Under the pieces are notes generated by a model that was given only the letters and a program-made list of their open reading frames with translations, was not told where the DNA came from and made no database searches. Positions 34,709 to 43,671 of a stretch of DNA of 48,248 nucleotides are shown in pieces. Every line of letters begins with the position of its first letter. Position 1 is the stretch's first letter. The stretch is from contig MVAA01000076.1 in the NCBI GenBank assembly GCA_003266105.1, positions 1 to 48,248 of the forward strand. The letters are read 5' to 3'. Both the position numbers and the translations under genes were made by a program. The DNA is from Methanosphaera sp. rholeuAM6. GTDB lineage: Archaea; Methanobacteriota; Methanobacteria; Methanobacteriales; Methanobacteriaceae.

Positions 34709-35377
34709 ATGGAAGAGAAGGTAATGGATGCATTTAACAAAGCATCAAACGATTATGATAAATACAGAAAACAGGCAATACCAAACATGGAAATATACTA
34801 TAATACAGTTGTTAAACTAACACAGGAATATGAAAACCCAAAAATATTGGATTTAGGAGCAGGAACAGGTATACTAACACAATTACTCCACCAGCAACAT
34901 CCAAACAGTGATATAACACTAGTTGACATGTCAACAAAGATGTTGGACATTGCAAGAGAAAAATTTAAGACAACGGACTTCAAATACATAGAAGCAAACT
35001 ACATCGAATATGATTTCAATGAAAAATATGATGTGATAGTATCCTCACTATCCATACACCACCTGACGGATGAAGAAAAACATCTGCTCTACAAAAGAAT
35101 ACATGACATACTCAACCATGGAGGAGTATTCATAAATGCTGATCAGGTAAATGGGGAAACAGACTACACAGAAGAATTATATAAAAAACAAGACGAGTCA
35201 TACCTGGCAAAACAGGACATTCCGGAAAAGGAAAAGAAAATACTAAGACAAAGAAGAACACTGGATAAACCAGCAAAACTGTCAGATACAATAAACTGGT
35301 ATAAACAGATAGGATACAGGAACGTGGACGTATACTATAAGTACTACAGATACTTTGTGATAGCAGGAGAAAAATAG
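34709..35377 (+). CDS. class I SAM-dependent methyltransferase
   Basis: The SAM-binding fold is clear: motif I ILDLGAGTGILTQLL, acidic ITLVDMST, and DVIVSSLSIHHLTDEE, typical of UbiE/Methyltransf_11 enzymes acting on small molecules. Length is 222 aa. GGAGG at 34693-34697 favours the ATG at 34709 with an 11-nt spacer. An ATG at 34691 that overlaps the previous stop is the alternative (228 aa). The tight link to two pilin-like genes suggests it serves the same system, for example by modifying a regulator or protein, but the substrate is unknown. Confidence 0.85.
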   Translation: MEEKVMDAFNKASNDYDKYRKQAIPNMEIYYNTVVKLTQEYENPKILDLGAGTGILTQLLHQQHPNSDITLVDMSTKMLDIAREKFKTTDFKYIEANYIEYDFNEKYDVIVSSLSIHHLTDEEKHLLYKRIHDILNHGGVFINADQVNGETDYTEELYKKQDESYLAKQDIPEKEKKILRQRRTLDKPAKLSDTINWYKQIGYRNVDVYYKYYRYFVIAGEK

Positions 35378-35458
35378 CTTTACTCCACATTCAGTCTCCC
35401 CATTTTTACAACTATTATCTTTTAAATATTCTGGAAAACAAATAGCATAACAGAGAAC

Positions 35459-36127
35459 ATGACAGAAGATAACTATAAAACTTATTTTGGAATCGATTTA
35501 AAACAAACCATTAAAAATTACATAATTCTCACAATTGGATTGTTTATAATGTCCTTTGGAGTAGCATTATCCGTAATTTCTGACTTAGGTACAACACCAA
35601 TATCATGTATTCCAAACGTACTGAAATATGCAGTTCCATTATCCTTGGGAATGATAACAATCATTTTTAACTTTATATTAATAGTAATACAGGTAATAAT
35701 ACTGCGAAATGAGTTTGAAAGAAAGCAGTGGATGCAGATACTTGTCACGTTAATATTCGGATATTTCATAGACTTTGCCTTATATGTTCTTTCACCAGTT
35801 GAGCCAACAACTTACATTTCACAGTGGATTTTATGTATAATAAGCTGTTTTATAATAGCATTCGGTGTTTATCTTGAAGTCATGTCTAATGCAATTGTAC
35901 TGCCGGGGGAAGGAGTGTCCTTAGCGGTAAGGCATGCTACCGGTATTGAATTTGGGAAAATAAAATCAGCATTCGACACATCAAATGTAGTACTTGGAGC
36001 AATATTCTCAATAGCATTGTATGGTACATTTAAGGGTATTGGATTGGGAACAATATTTGCGGGAATAGTGGTTGGTTACATTGTCAGATTCTACAGGAAA
36101 ACGTTTAACAAATACAATAAAGAGTGA
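35459..36127 (+). CDS. YczE/YitT-like integral membrane protein
   Basis: This 222-aa protein has about five or six membrane helices. The signature ISDLGTTPISCIPN after the first helix and the repeated GVALSVISD / GVYLEVMSNAIVLPGEG pattern place it in the YczE/YyaS/YitT-like family (DUF6198 type), of unknown function and perhaps a transporter. There is no clear ribosome binding site. A TTTAAATA box ends about 29 nt before the ATG, so the leader would be very short. It converges on the lipoprotein gene with a shared stem-loop between them. Confidence 0.82.
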   Translation: MTEDNYKTYFGIDLKQTIKNYIILTIGLFIMSFGVALSVISDLGTTPISCIPNVLKYAVPLSLGMITIIFNFILIVIQVIILRNEFERKQWMQILVTLIFGYFIDFALYVLSPVEPTTYISQWILCIISCFIIAFGVYLEVMSNAIVLPGEGVSLAVRHATGIEFGKIKSAFDTSNVVLGAIFSIALYGTFKGIGLGTIFAGIVVGYIVRFYRKTFNKYNKE

Positions 36128-36148
36128 TTAAAAATAGGGGGGTTTATT

Positions 36149-36170
36149 GGAGAATAAAAACTTATTCTCC
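36149..36170. terminator. stem-loop between convergent genes, across the lipoprotein stop codon
   Basis: GGAGAATAA (36149-36157) pairs with TTATTCTCC (36162-36170) around a 4-nt loop. The right arm contains the stop codon of the minus-strand lipoprotein gene. With G-C pairs at its base it is the strongest hairpin seen in the window. Confidence 0.5.
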
Positions 36171-37115
36171 TCTAGGGTCATTGTATAACCATTCAGCTTC
36201 TTCTTCCTGCGAATAGAATACTTTATCGTCCTGTGGACTGTAATATGGATAATTTTCTCTTACAGATACTTTTTTACCTTTATAAATAATGTCCACGTAA
36301 GCTCCTGCTTCATCTACTGAATAGATTTTAGTGTCATTATCGGTATCGCCGCCACGGGCAAAGTCTACTGTCATGTTGATGTAAATTATTTCACCAGTAT
36401 CGGCATTCATGTATGCAATACCAAGATCTTCCGTTTCCTGTGTATCTTCATTATATTTTTCTATTGAAATGTTGTAGTGTGGTGTACTGTCATTTAAGTA
36501 TCCTATGATAGTATAGGTTACTTCTTCCAGTGAATAATTATTTTTCAGTTGCTTATCCATAATTTCTCTAGCATCATTTACTGATAGTTTTGGCATCACT
36601 CCATCTATCTGGTCTGGTTCATCCCCTGTTTCTCCCCTTACTGCTCCACCAAGGAATGCATATCCATCATTGTCATTGCCTTCAGGGCCAGTGGTTGCGT
36701 CAACTTCAAGGTATGCGTACCATCCAAAGTCATCATACACATCCACGACATATACAGGATTATTGTTTTGGTATATTAACGTTGCTTTTGCAGTGTAGTT
36801 AACATTTGGATTTTCCAGTTTCATTATTCTTACAATTTCTTTTTCCATATCTGATTTGGAAATTTTTGGTTTGTTGTCACCCTCTTTTTTGTTGTCTTTT
36901 TTAATTTTGTCTGATGCTGATTGGTCTGATGTTTGTATGTTTCCTGTCTTGTTCACTTTTGTTACGTCAGCATCCCCCGTATCATTAATGAGGCTCTGAT
37001 TTTCAATATCAGTTACTGTCTGGTTGTTTTCGGTTTCAACAGTATGTATACAGCCTGATACTGCTACCACTGCTATAATAACAGTTAACATTAGTATTGG
37101 AGTAAATTTTTTCAT
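36162..37115 (-). CDS. secreted lipoprotein-like protein with PepSY-like repeats
   Basis: The N-terminus is a signal peptide ending in a lipobox-like VSGC (Cys at about residue 21), so the protein is probably lipid-anchored outside the membrane. A low-complexity Asn/Asp/Lys linker (about 25-85) follows. Two similar alpha/beta units come next, one around MEKEIVRIMK...YVVDVYD and one around NDAREIMDKQL...YNISIEKY. Each ends with a strand-turn about a residue being stored or processed (ATTGP, ADTGEII). This recalls the PepSY fold, a tentative call. Length 317 aa. GGAGGAATC precedes the ATG. Function unknown. Confidence 0.75.
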   Translation of the reverse strand: MKKFTPILMLTVIIAVVAVSGCIHTVETENNQTVTDIENQSLINDTGDADVTKVNKTGNIQTSDQSASDKIKKDNKKEGDNKPKISKSDMEKEIVRIMKLENPNVNYTAKATLIYQNNNPVYVVDVYDDFGWYAYLEVDATTGPEGNDNDGYAFLGGAVRGETGDEPDQIDGVMPKLSVNDAREIMDKQLKNNYSLEEVTYTIIGYLNDSTPHYNISIEKYNEDTQETEDLGIAYMNADTGEIIYINMTVDFARGGDTDNDTKIYSVDEAGAYVDIIYKGKKVSVRENYPYYSPQDDKVFYSQEEEAEWLYNDPRGE

Positions 37116-37246
37116 TTTTGATTCCTCCTTTTATTATTTTATTTTTCGGCTTATTTTTGTAGTTATTTTCTATTTCTAGGCTTTTATTATATTGACTGTT
37201 GATTTTCATTGAAATTATTAACAGTCTAAATATTGCATTGTCAGAG

Positions 37247-37258
37247 CATATATAAATA
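37247..37258 (-). promoter_or_regulatory. candidate TATA box of the lipoprotein gene, implying a leader of about 100 nt
   Basis: On the minus strand this reads TATTTATATATG, a good TATA box about 130 nt before the ATG. If used, it gives a leader of roughly 100 nt, long for this genome. I see no closer convincing box. Confidence 0.3.
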
Positions 37259-37371
37259 CTTTTGTTATATTTAAAGATATTGTAATTTCATTGTCATCAT
37301 ATAATATAGATAAATACCTGTTGTAACAAGTATGAACCAAAAATAGTGTTAAAATTGGGGGGATAATTGGA

Positions 37372-37956
37372 TTACCTATAGGCAGTAATCAATGTTATGT
37401 CTTCAAAAAATACGTGTTCAACAGCGGTAATACTAGCCGTTAATCCCATTTTTTCCAGAATTTGCAGCGTCTTATCATTGTCGGATAATGAAGACTGAAC
37501 TAACTGAAGCTTTCCACCATCTCTAAGATACTGTGGAACTTCCTCAAGGAATCTGTCAATAACTTCCCGTCCGTTTTCTCCACCATCCCATGCTTTTGAA
37601 TAATCATCATCAACATGCTCATCCTCAAGAACAGGCAGATATGGTGTGTTAAATAAGATTAAATCATATATACCATCAACGTTTTCAAACAGATCACTTT
37701 CAAAAACATTAACATTACCTCTCTTGTTTAACTTGACATTGTTCAAAGCACATTTTACGGCATGGGGATTAATGTCAACACCCGTAACTTCCAGACACTT
37801 AAAAGATGCACAAATACTTACAAGACCGGTACCGGTACCAATCTCCAATACCCTATCGGACTTGTCTATTTCCATGTTATCAATCAGTAGAAAGGTATCC
37901 TCGGCTGGAGGATAAACCTCACAGCACTCCACGTATTCAACGTTGTCGTACATCAT
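37372..37956 (-). CDS. prmC: HemK/PrmC-like protein glutamine methyltransferase
   Basis: This is a class I SAM methyltransferase of the small HemK2 type, which methylates the glutamine of the GGQ motif in release factor aRF1. Motif I is VLEIGTGTGLVSICA, motif II ends in VTGVDINPHAV, and the substrate motif reads LFNTPYLP in place of NPPY, as is usual in archaeal and eukaryotic HemK2. Length 194 aa. The start overlaps the ksgA stop (ATGA), so the two are coupled. GGTGAATT lies just before it. Confidence 0.88.
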   Translation of the reverse strand: MMYDNVEYVECCEVYPPAEDTFLLIDNMEIDKSDRVLEIGTGTGLVSICASFKCLEVTGVDINPHAVKCALNNVKLNKRGNVNVFESDLFENVDGIYDLILFNTPYLPVLEDEHVDDDYSKAWDGGENGREVIDRFLEEVPQYLRDGGKLQLVQSSLSDNDKTLQILEKMGLTASITAVEHVFFEDITLITAYR

Positions 37957-38786
37957 AATAATTCACCAACAATAACAGAAATTTCAAAAATGTCTTCAGG
38001 ACTTAGTTTAAACACCTTTTCTTCAAACAATACATTATCCACACCATCAAGAGCATGTTTAAGCTCCTTCCGGTCACAGCCTAATTCATGAGCAGACTGT
38101 ATTAAAGCCTTTTTAGCCTTTTTATTCCTATGCTGGAACAATGCACGCAGCACATCATCAAAACAATCATTTAACTTGACCCTATTATTTGGAACCAATT
38201 CGATAACGGCACTGTTAACCTTAGGCTGTGGAACAAAACAATTTGGCGACAGCGTGTCAATAATCCGTATATCCGCCCTGAAATATAAGGCAACAGATAA
38301 ACGGGAATATTCCCCCGTATTCACCTGCGCATTCATTCTCTTAGCAAATTCCAATTGATACATTAAAATAGCCTTTTTAAAATCGTATTCCAAAAGCTTG
38401 AATGTTACCGGTGAAGATATCTGGTAGGGTAGGTTTGATACAACCTTATCAAAAAGTGGAAAATCAATCTTTAATGCATCATCATTAATCAGTTCAACAT
38501 TATCCACTTTTTCATCAATCAATCTCTGTCTTAAAACTTCGGCAATAACGGGATCCTTTTCAATGGCAATAACTTTCAGGGCTCTTCTTGCTAATGGAAT
38601 TGTCAGGGTACCTATGCCTGCACCAATTTCCAATACACATTCATCAGGTTGAATGTCAGCATTTAACAGAATATTATCCAGTTTATTCTTGTCAATCAGA
38701 TAATTCTGGCTTTTATTCTTATCCAATCTTATATTGAATTGTTTTAAAATTTCCTTAGTGTTATTGGGCATAATATTTGTTCTCAT
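37953..38786 (-). CDS. ksgA: 16S rRNA dimethyladenosine transferase
   Basis: This enzyme dimethylates two adjacent adenosines near the 3' end of 16S rRNA during small-subunit assembly. The sequence has QNYLIDKNKLDNIL, motif I VLEIGAGIGTLTIPL, and the catalytic NLPYQISSP. Length 277 aa is normal. The ATG at 38786 lacks a ribosome binding site. An ATG at 38771 is a second option. It lies in the rpl21e-rpoF-ksgA-prmC run. The DUF655 gene often found between rpoF and ksgA is absent; only 75 nt separate them. Confidence 0.93.
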   Translation of the reverse strand: MRTNIMPNNTKEILKQFNIRLDKNKSQNYLIDKNKLDNILLNADIQPDECVLEIGAGIGTLTIPLARRALKVIAIEKDPVIAEVLRQRLIDEKVDNVELINDDALKIDFPLFDKVVSNLPYQISSPVTFKLLEYDFKKAILMYQLEFAKRMNAQVNTGEYSRLSVALYFRADIRIIDTLSPNCFVPQPKVNSAVIELVPNNRVKLNDCFDDVLRALFQHRNKKAKKALIQSAHELGCDRKELKHALDGVDNVLFEEKVFKLSPEDIFEISVIVGELL

Positions 38787-38861
38787 AATAACTTGTTATA
38801 AATAGTAAAAGTAATCGTATTTTGGTGGTTATTTTTTAGGAAAAAAAGTAGGGATTAATGA

Positions 38862-39224
38862 TTATCGGTATTGATCCAATAAATCCAAAATATTCTGCAA
38901 AGTTTCTGTATCAAAGTTTCCCCTTTCTTTTGCAAAAATCATTCTTAAGTCATCAAGATCTTCAGGCATTAAATCCACTACTTTAACCGCTTGATTAGTA
39001 GAAACATACTCTTCAAGTTTTGAAACTAACTCTTTAGCATCATCTGCACTTAATAATGCAAACTTACTAACATAATCAATAGTAAGATTTTGTTCATATG
39101 TAAATTGGTGGCCATCGACTTTGTTATTGTCATCAGCTTTATCTTCTACTTTTTCCATTAGAATTTCTTTTGCTTCAGCAATTGTAATAGGTTTGGTATC
39201 AATGACTTTTTTTCCAATCATCAT
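38862..39224 (-). CDS. rpoF: RNA polymerase subunit F (Rpb4 family)
   Basis: RpoF pairs with RpoE to form the stalk of archaeal RNA polymerase. The family pattern is visible in the N-terminal IGKKVIDTKPITIAEAKEIL and the C-terminal HRDC-like part, LVSKLEEYVST then LDDLRMIFAKER and ILDLLDQY. Length is 120 aa. The frame opens with a GTG at 39230, but GAGTGATT favours one of the ATGs at 39224/39221. It overlaps or abuts the rpl21e stop and is coupled to it. Confidence 0.9.
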   Translation of the reverse strand: MMIGKKVIDTKPITIAEAKEILMEKVEDKADDNNKVDGHQFTYEQNLTIDYVSKFALLSADDAKELVSKLEEYVSTNQAVKVVDLMPEDLDDLRMIFAKERGNFDTETLQNILDLLDQYR

Positions 39225-39226
39225 AA

Positions 39227-39523
39227 TCACTCTTGAACTTGTAATTGAAGATGTTCTGGTCTAATAATTAATTCTTTAGCTTTGTTTCCGTCTTTAATTG
39301 CAACGAGGTATGCTCGTCCTTTTTTACCTACAACTTCACCAGTTTTTCCGTGGAATCTTGGGTGTGGTTGTCCTTTTTGGAAGCTAGAATCAGTTATTAT
39401 GTGAACTTTCTGACCATTTTCAAATACTTGAATCTTTTTACTTATAAGGTTAGCTCGTTTTGGTCTGATACTTTTTTTAAGTTTGTATCTTGAACGACTT
39501 TTAAATCCTTTTGATTTTTTCAT
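39227..39523 (-). CDS. rpl21e: 50S ribosomal protein L21e
   Basis: A small, very basic ribosomal protein. The eL21 signature is clear: SKGFKSRSRYKLKK, then KVHIITDSSFQKGQPHPRFHGKTG and VGKKGRAYLV. Length 98 aa is exact for the family. GAGATGAT stands before the ATG. It opens the rpl21e-rpoF-ksgA-prmC transcript, driven by a doubled TATA element about 35-50 nt upstream. Confidence 0.97.
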   Translation of the reverse strand: MKKSKGFKSRSRYKLKKSIRPKRANLISKKIQVFENGQKVHIITDSSFQKGQPHPRFHGKTGEVVGKKGRAYLVAIKDGNKAKELIIRPEHLQLQVQE

Positions 39524-39554
39524 CTTTTATCATCTCATTTTAATTAATAGAATT

Positions 39555-39580
39555 TATTTTTTATAGGTTTTATAGGTTTT
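39555..39580 (-). promoter_or_regulatory. tandem TATA elements of the rpl21e operon
   Basis: On the minus strand the sequence CCTATAAAA occurs twice in a row, 10 nt apart, 35-55 nt before the rpl21e ATG. Either copy would give a short leader. The doubled box suggests two close start sites. Confidence 0.5.
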
Positions 39581-40114
39581 TCACAAAAATTTAGGTTTTA
39601 TTTAGTCGTATAAATTCTGACTAATAGCTAATTATTAGTATAACTAATTATCACGTGAATATTAAATTCTAATTATCATGTAATGAGTTATTTCTTCTTA
39701 TTAATTCCTTCAGAGCTAAGAAAGAAATCAGTATTAATTATAAACATATATCCTTCTTGCATATACAATCATAAAAACAAGAATTTCATCCTATGTTTAA
39801 TATTATATTATATATATAATCTTCATAGTTTATAAGTATATCTATATTATGAAAATTCACAATTTAAAAGTCATTAAAGACATGCAAATCATTTAATGGT
39901 CACCAATCTTATGAAATCACATTTGACATCATAAAAATACCAATTTAATAGCATTAACATAATGTCTATGCGAAATTCAAGTAAAAAAATCCTAAACAAA
40001 CAATTGAATAAGTAGTAACTTATAATTATTATATCAGACAAACATCAACTATATACTTATTTAAAGAAAATTACAAAACAGTACTTCAAATGGGAGTGGG
40101 TTAAAATTAAAAAA
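39581..40114. other. intergenic region before the adhesin-like gene
   Basis: This long A/T-rich spacer separates divergent rpl21e and the adhesin-like gene. I see a TATA-like run at about 40049-40062 (ACTATATACTTATT) that could drive the adhesin, and short A/T palindromes near 39620-39660. No ORF, RNA gene or longer repeat is supported. Confidence 0.4.
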
Positions 40115-42448
40115 ATGAAGTATTTAATATTCTTCACCTGTTTATTTTTATTAATAGGCATATCCTCTGCAGCCACACAAAACACTACAGACTCATCACA
40201 ATCCGAGATAACAAAAACTACCCAGCAAATTCACGATACACAAAGCATGTCAGATGGAATAAATCAAACACTTAAACAAATAACAAAGAAAACCGACAAC
40301 ACTACTCAAAAAACACAGACTACAGCCAAAACCAATAAGATATATGTTAATCCCAATGCAACAAAAACACAAACAGGATCTTCAAAACATCCATATGCAA
40401 CAATACAAAAAGCAATCACCAAAACATTGGCAGGATATGAGAACATAATCTACCTAAGTGCAGGAAACCACAGGCTAAATACATCAGTAACAATCACAAA
40501 CACAGTGAAAATAATAGGAAAAGACAAAAACACCACAAAAATAATCTGCAACAATAATCAGGCATTCAGAGTCAGAGAATCTAACCTAACAATACAAAAA
40601 TTAACATTACAAAATGCCAAATATTCACAGGGAGGAGCAATTCTGGTAACGGGAAACTCGCAGATAGTCATTTACAACTGTACCTTTAAGAACAACGAGG
40701 CAAACAATGGTGGAGTAATATTTACATCAGGAAACAATATTATAGGAAAAATATCCAACACAAGATTTGAAAACAATAAAGCTATCCGTTTTGGAGCCGC
40801 ATTACAACTGGGAGGATTTAATTCTGTCTATACAATAAACAACTGTGTTTTTAACAATAATAAACTGACAGATACAGACTATTCACACAGTACAGGGGGA
40901 GCGGCAATCTACACATCCTCATTTGCAACTGTAAAAATCAACAAATGTACTTTCAAAAACAACGTGGCATTATGGGGAAACGCTATTCTAAACGGAAATC
41001 ATGCTACATTAAAGATAACAAACTCAAACTTCACAAACAACATTGCAAAACATAACACAAACTCTGAAAACAGAACCAAAGGTGGAGCTGTAGCAATAGG
41101 TAGTGGATATGCAGAAATAGGAAACTGTATATTTGCATCAAATAAGGCAGATATTGGCGGAGCAATATCAATAAACAGTGGAGAAACAACATACATATAT
41201 TCCTGTCTCTTCCAGCAGAACAGAGCATATTACAATGGTGGTGCAATAAACAATTACGGATCATTAATATTGAAAAAAAACAGATTCATAAAAAATACAG
41301 CACTTGAAAATGGTGGAGCAATACAGGATAAGGGAATAAATGAGGTAAAAATTGATGAATGCACATTTAAAAGCAACAAAGTGTCCTCTTCCAAAATGGA
41401 AAATGTTACACCTCTTTTTCCACAAGGAGGAGCAATAAGTATAATAGGAGCACCACCACACTTTATTATAAAAAACACAGTATTTGACCATAACAGTGCG
41501 TATTATGCAGGAGCAATATTTGCATACAGGAATACTAAATGGATAACACTAACAAACACAACATTCAAGAACAATACGGCATGCTATGGGGCAGCAATCA
41601 TAATCTCTGGAGAAACAACATTAACATTGGAGGATTCAACATTCAAATATAACAGAGCACTTAGAAAAGGTGGAGCAATAATAATCAACGGTTCATCACA
41701 GGCAAACTTCTACAACACCAAATTCATAAAAAATCAGGCAACGGTGAATAACGACGGTGATGGAGGAGCAATATACATAATGTGCTATGCAAGATTAAGC
41801 TTCAACAACTGTAATTTCGAAAGCAATTATGCTAAATATAAAGGTGGAGCAATCTGTGCAATTTCCGTAGTTAACATTCATATAGCCGGAAGTAACATGA
41901 CCAAAAACCAGGCAAAAACAGGAAGTGCAATATACTTGGACAATTCAAAGAATTTCAAAAAGCAATACAGCCAGATAATAGTTGACACATCAGCATTCAT
42001 ATCAAACAAGGGAAATTACACATTCTATTCAACAAAAGCATATAACAGTACATGCAATAACAACCTGGTAAGAACATGCTGGTGGGGAACAAATGTTGTA
42101 AAGGATAGTTTCACAAAGAATTTCAAAATTCTAAACCATCATATTCTGTCACTAAACTTAAACAGTGAAATAATAAATTATACTTGGACAAAAAGCAACG
42201 TAAAAATAACAATCAACAGAACACAAAATGCCCAAAAGGATTTGATTGCAACGACCTTCACAATAAAGGAAGGTAACACTTTACGCTACACTGATGCTTT
42301 CCTTCCAACAAGAACATTAAAGGTAACAGAAAACGATAAAAAAACAGTGACAAAAGACTTGTACGTATATTATCATATTGACATGTCTTTAAATAAGATA
42401 GTTTTACAATTGGATAATCAGAAAATAACAATAAACATAGTAAAATAG
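40115..42448 (+). CDS. adhesin-like secreted protein with right-handed beta-helix
   Basis: A signal peptide (residues 1-19) is followed by a Thr/Gln-rich stretch (20-75). A long array of parallel beta-helix coils runs from about 80 to 650. The coils repeat around GGAI and NCTFKNN-type turns (for example GGAILVTGN, GGAISINSG, GGAIYIMCY), as in Pmp/pectate-lyase-fold proteins. A conserved-looking CWWGTN block ends the helix, and a final beta domain of about 100 residues closes the protein. Such proteins are expanded in gut Methanobacteriales and probably bind surfaces or other cells. I see no C-terminal membrane anchor or wall-binding repeat. GGGAGTGGG is 15 nt from the ATG, unusually far. Confidence 0.87.
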   Translation: MKYLIFFTCLFLLIGISSAATQNTTDSSQSEITKTTQQIHDTQSMSDGINQTLKQITKKTDNTTQKTQTTAKTNKIYVNPNATKTQTGSSKHPYATIQKAITKTLAGYENIIYLSAGNHRLNTSVTITNTVKIIGKDKNTTKIICNNNQAFRVRESNLTIQKLTLQNAKYSQGGAILVTGNSQIVIYNCTFKNNEANNGGVIFTSGNNIIGKISNTRFENNKAIRFGAALQLGGFNSVYTINNCVFNNNKLTDTDYSHSTGGAAIYTSSFATVKINKCTFKNNVALWGNAILNGNHATLKITNSNFTNNIAKHNTNSENRTKGGAVAIGSGYAEIGNCIFASNKADIGGAISINSGETTYIYSCLFQQNRAYYNGGAINNYGSLILKKNRFIKNTALENGGAIQDKGINEVKIDECTFKSNKVSSSKMENVTPLFPQGGAISIIGAPPHFIIKNTVFDHNSAYYAGAIFAYRNTKWITLTNTTFKNNTACYGAAIIISGETTLTLEDSTFKYNRALRKGGAIIINGSSQANFYNTKFIKNQATVNNDGDGGAIYIMCYARLSFNNCNFESNYAKYKGGAICAISVVNIHIAGSNMTKNQAKTGSAIYLDNSKNFKKQYSQIIVDTSAFISNKGNYTFYSTKAYNSTCNNNLVRTCWWGTNVVKDSFTKNFKILNHHILSLNLNSEIINYTWTKSNVKITINRTQNAQKDLIATTFTIKEGNTLRYTDAFLPTRTLKVTENDKKTVTKDLYVYYHIDMSLNKIVLQLDNQKITINIVK

Positions 42449-42465
42449 AAGATAACTTCTATTTT
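42442..42465. terminator. stem-loop across the adhesin stop codon
   Basis: AAAATAGAAG (42442-42451) and CTTCTATTTT (42456-42465) form a perfect 10-bp stem with a 4-nt loop. The stop codon TAG lies inside the left arm, and a T7 run follows (42474-42480). It also lies at the end of the convergent pus10 gene, so it may work in both directions. Confidence 0.6.
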
Positions 42466-42492
42466 CATACTCATTTTTTTAATAAGAAAATA

Positions 42493-43671
42493 TTATTCCG
42501 GAATATGAACCTTCAACACGTCCAATTGTGTACAAACAGCATTGTTGTCAGTTATGCTGCTGACACTGGGAATGCTGCGACCTTCATCTCCGGATATCAA
42601 TTCCTTAATATATAATCCGCCCTCGCATGTTATTATTAATCGTAATTTTCTACTGTTGATTCTTTCAACATCCAAATTGAATATTTTTCTTGTTCTGATC
42701 TTGTCAGCTCTACGATGAGAAACGCGTATGGGCGTTCTTTGCTCAATAATATTCAGTTGTTCAATACGTCTAACGTCATTGCTTGTTACACCGTTTTCAA
42801 ATTCGGCAACGGCACTATAAACCTTGTAGCTTTCAACCGAACTGTTCTTTATGCTTGATCTGCGGCTGTTGTCCACAAATTTAAGGTCATTGATTTCTAT
42901 TTTACCTTCACTGTGACTGTTAACAACACGTCTTAACAGTTTTAAATCAATGCTTCGAACAAATGGATGTTTGACTTCTATGACAAATGGTCTTCCATCA
43001 CCCAACATCAAGACATCAATATCTTCACGGCCCGAACCGTGAAACTTAATTTGCTTACCCTTAGCCATTGGTAGCAAATGCTTTCCAATAAGTCCTTCAA
43101 CAGTTTCCCTGTACTGTTGACCGGTACCGTCACAACAATCGCAGCCCTTTCCCTTACAGTGTGTGCAGGGCCATTTTGTCTGGGGAATTCCACGTACAAG
43201 TTTACGGTATCTTCCCTCAATAAACAGTGGATTAGTATCAATAAACACTGTTAAATTAGCAATCTCTGGGTATGGTGTATGAGGATAAGGTTTCTTCCTT
43301 ATTTTAATGTTGATTATAACTTCAGGATTTTTGTAATCAAGTGTCTTTCCCATTTTTTCTACAATCATTGCTGACAAGTCTTTTCGTAACTGTTTTTTCA
43401 ATCCGTTATTTCCCTGATAATTAACGGACTTGTGAATAATCTTTTCAGCCCTGTTTAACTCATCATAACTGACCTGGCATGCTATGTGAAATGTGTCAAA
43501 TTCAATGCCGAACTTGTGTATCTTGTTATAAATCATTCGATAAATTTTATCTTCATGTAATAATAGATTGTCACAGATGCTGCATTTTTCATTTTCCCTG
43601 GTTTTAGTGAATTTTCTGCTTATTCGTGCCAAGCATCTGGAACACAGTTTGTATTCGGTTTCTTGTGACAT
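42493..43671 (-). CDS. pus10: tRNA pseudouridine synthase Pus10
   Basis: Archaeal Pus10 makes pseudouridine 54 and 55 in the tRNA T loop. The N-terminal Zn module has two CxxC pairs (CSRCLARI and CSICDNLL), followed by a THUMP-like region. The catalytic block is SGREDIDVLMLGDGRPFVIE with the expected Asp. A second CxxC set lies in CTHCKGKGCDCCDG. Length is 392 aa. GAGGAAA favours the ATG at 43671 over an upstream TTG. It shares the T-loop target with the TrmI gene near the start of the window but is not linked to it. Confidence 0.92.
   Translation of the reverse strand: MSQETEYKLCSRCLARISRKFTKTRENEKCSICDNLLLHEDKIYRMIYNKIHKFGIEFDTFHIACQVSYDELNRAEKIIHKSVNYQGNNGLKKQLRKDLSAMIVEKMGKTLDYKNPEVIINIKIRKKPYPHTPYPEIANLTVFIDTNPLFIEGRYRKLVRGIPQTKWPCTHCKGKGCDCCDGTGQQYRETVEGLIGKHLLPMAKGKQIKFHGSGREDIDVLMLGDGRPFVIEVKHPFVRSIDLKLLRRVVNSHSEGKIEINDLKFVDNSRRSSIKNSSVESYKVYSAVAEFENGVTSNDVRRIEQLNIIEQRTPIRVSHRRADKIRTRKIFNLDVERINSRKLRLIITCEGGLYIKELISGDEGRSIPSVSSITDNNAVCTQLDVLKVHIPE

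Noticed and set aside
40600..42000. DNA-level repeat array in the adhesin gene
   Set aside because: The GGAI repeats are protein-level beta-helix coils with varied DNA. They are not direct DNA repeats or a CRISPR array.
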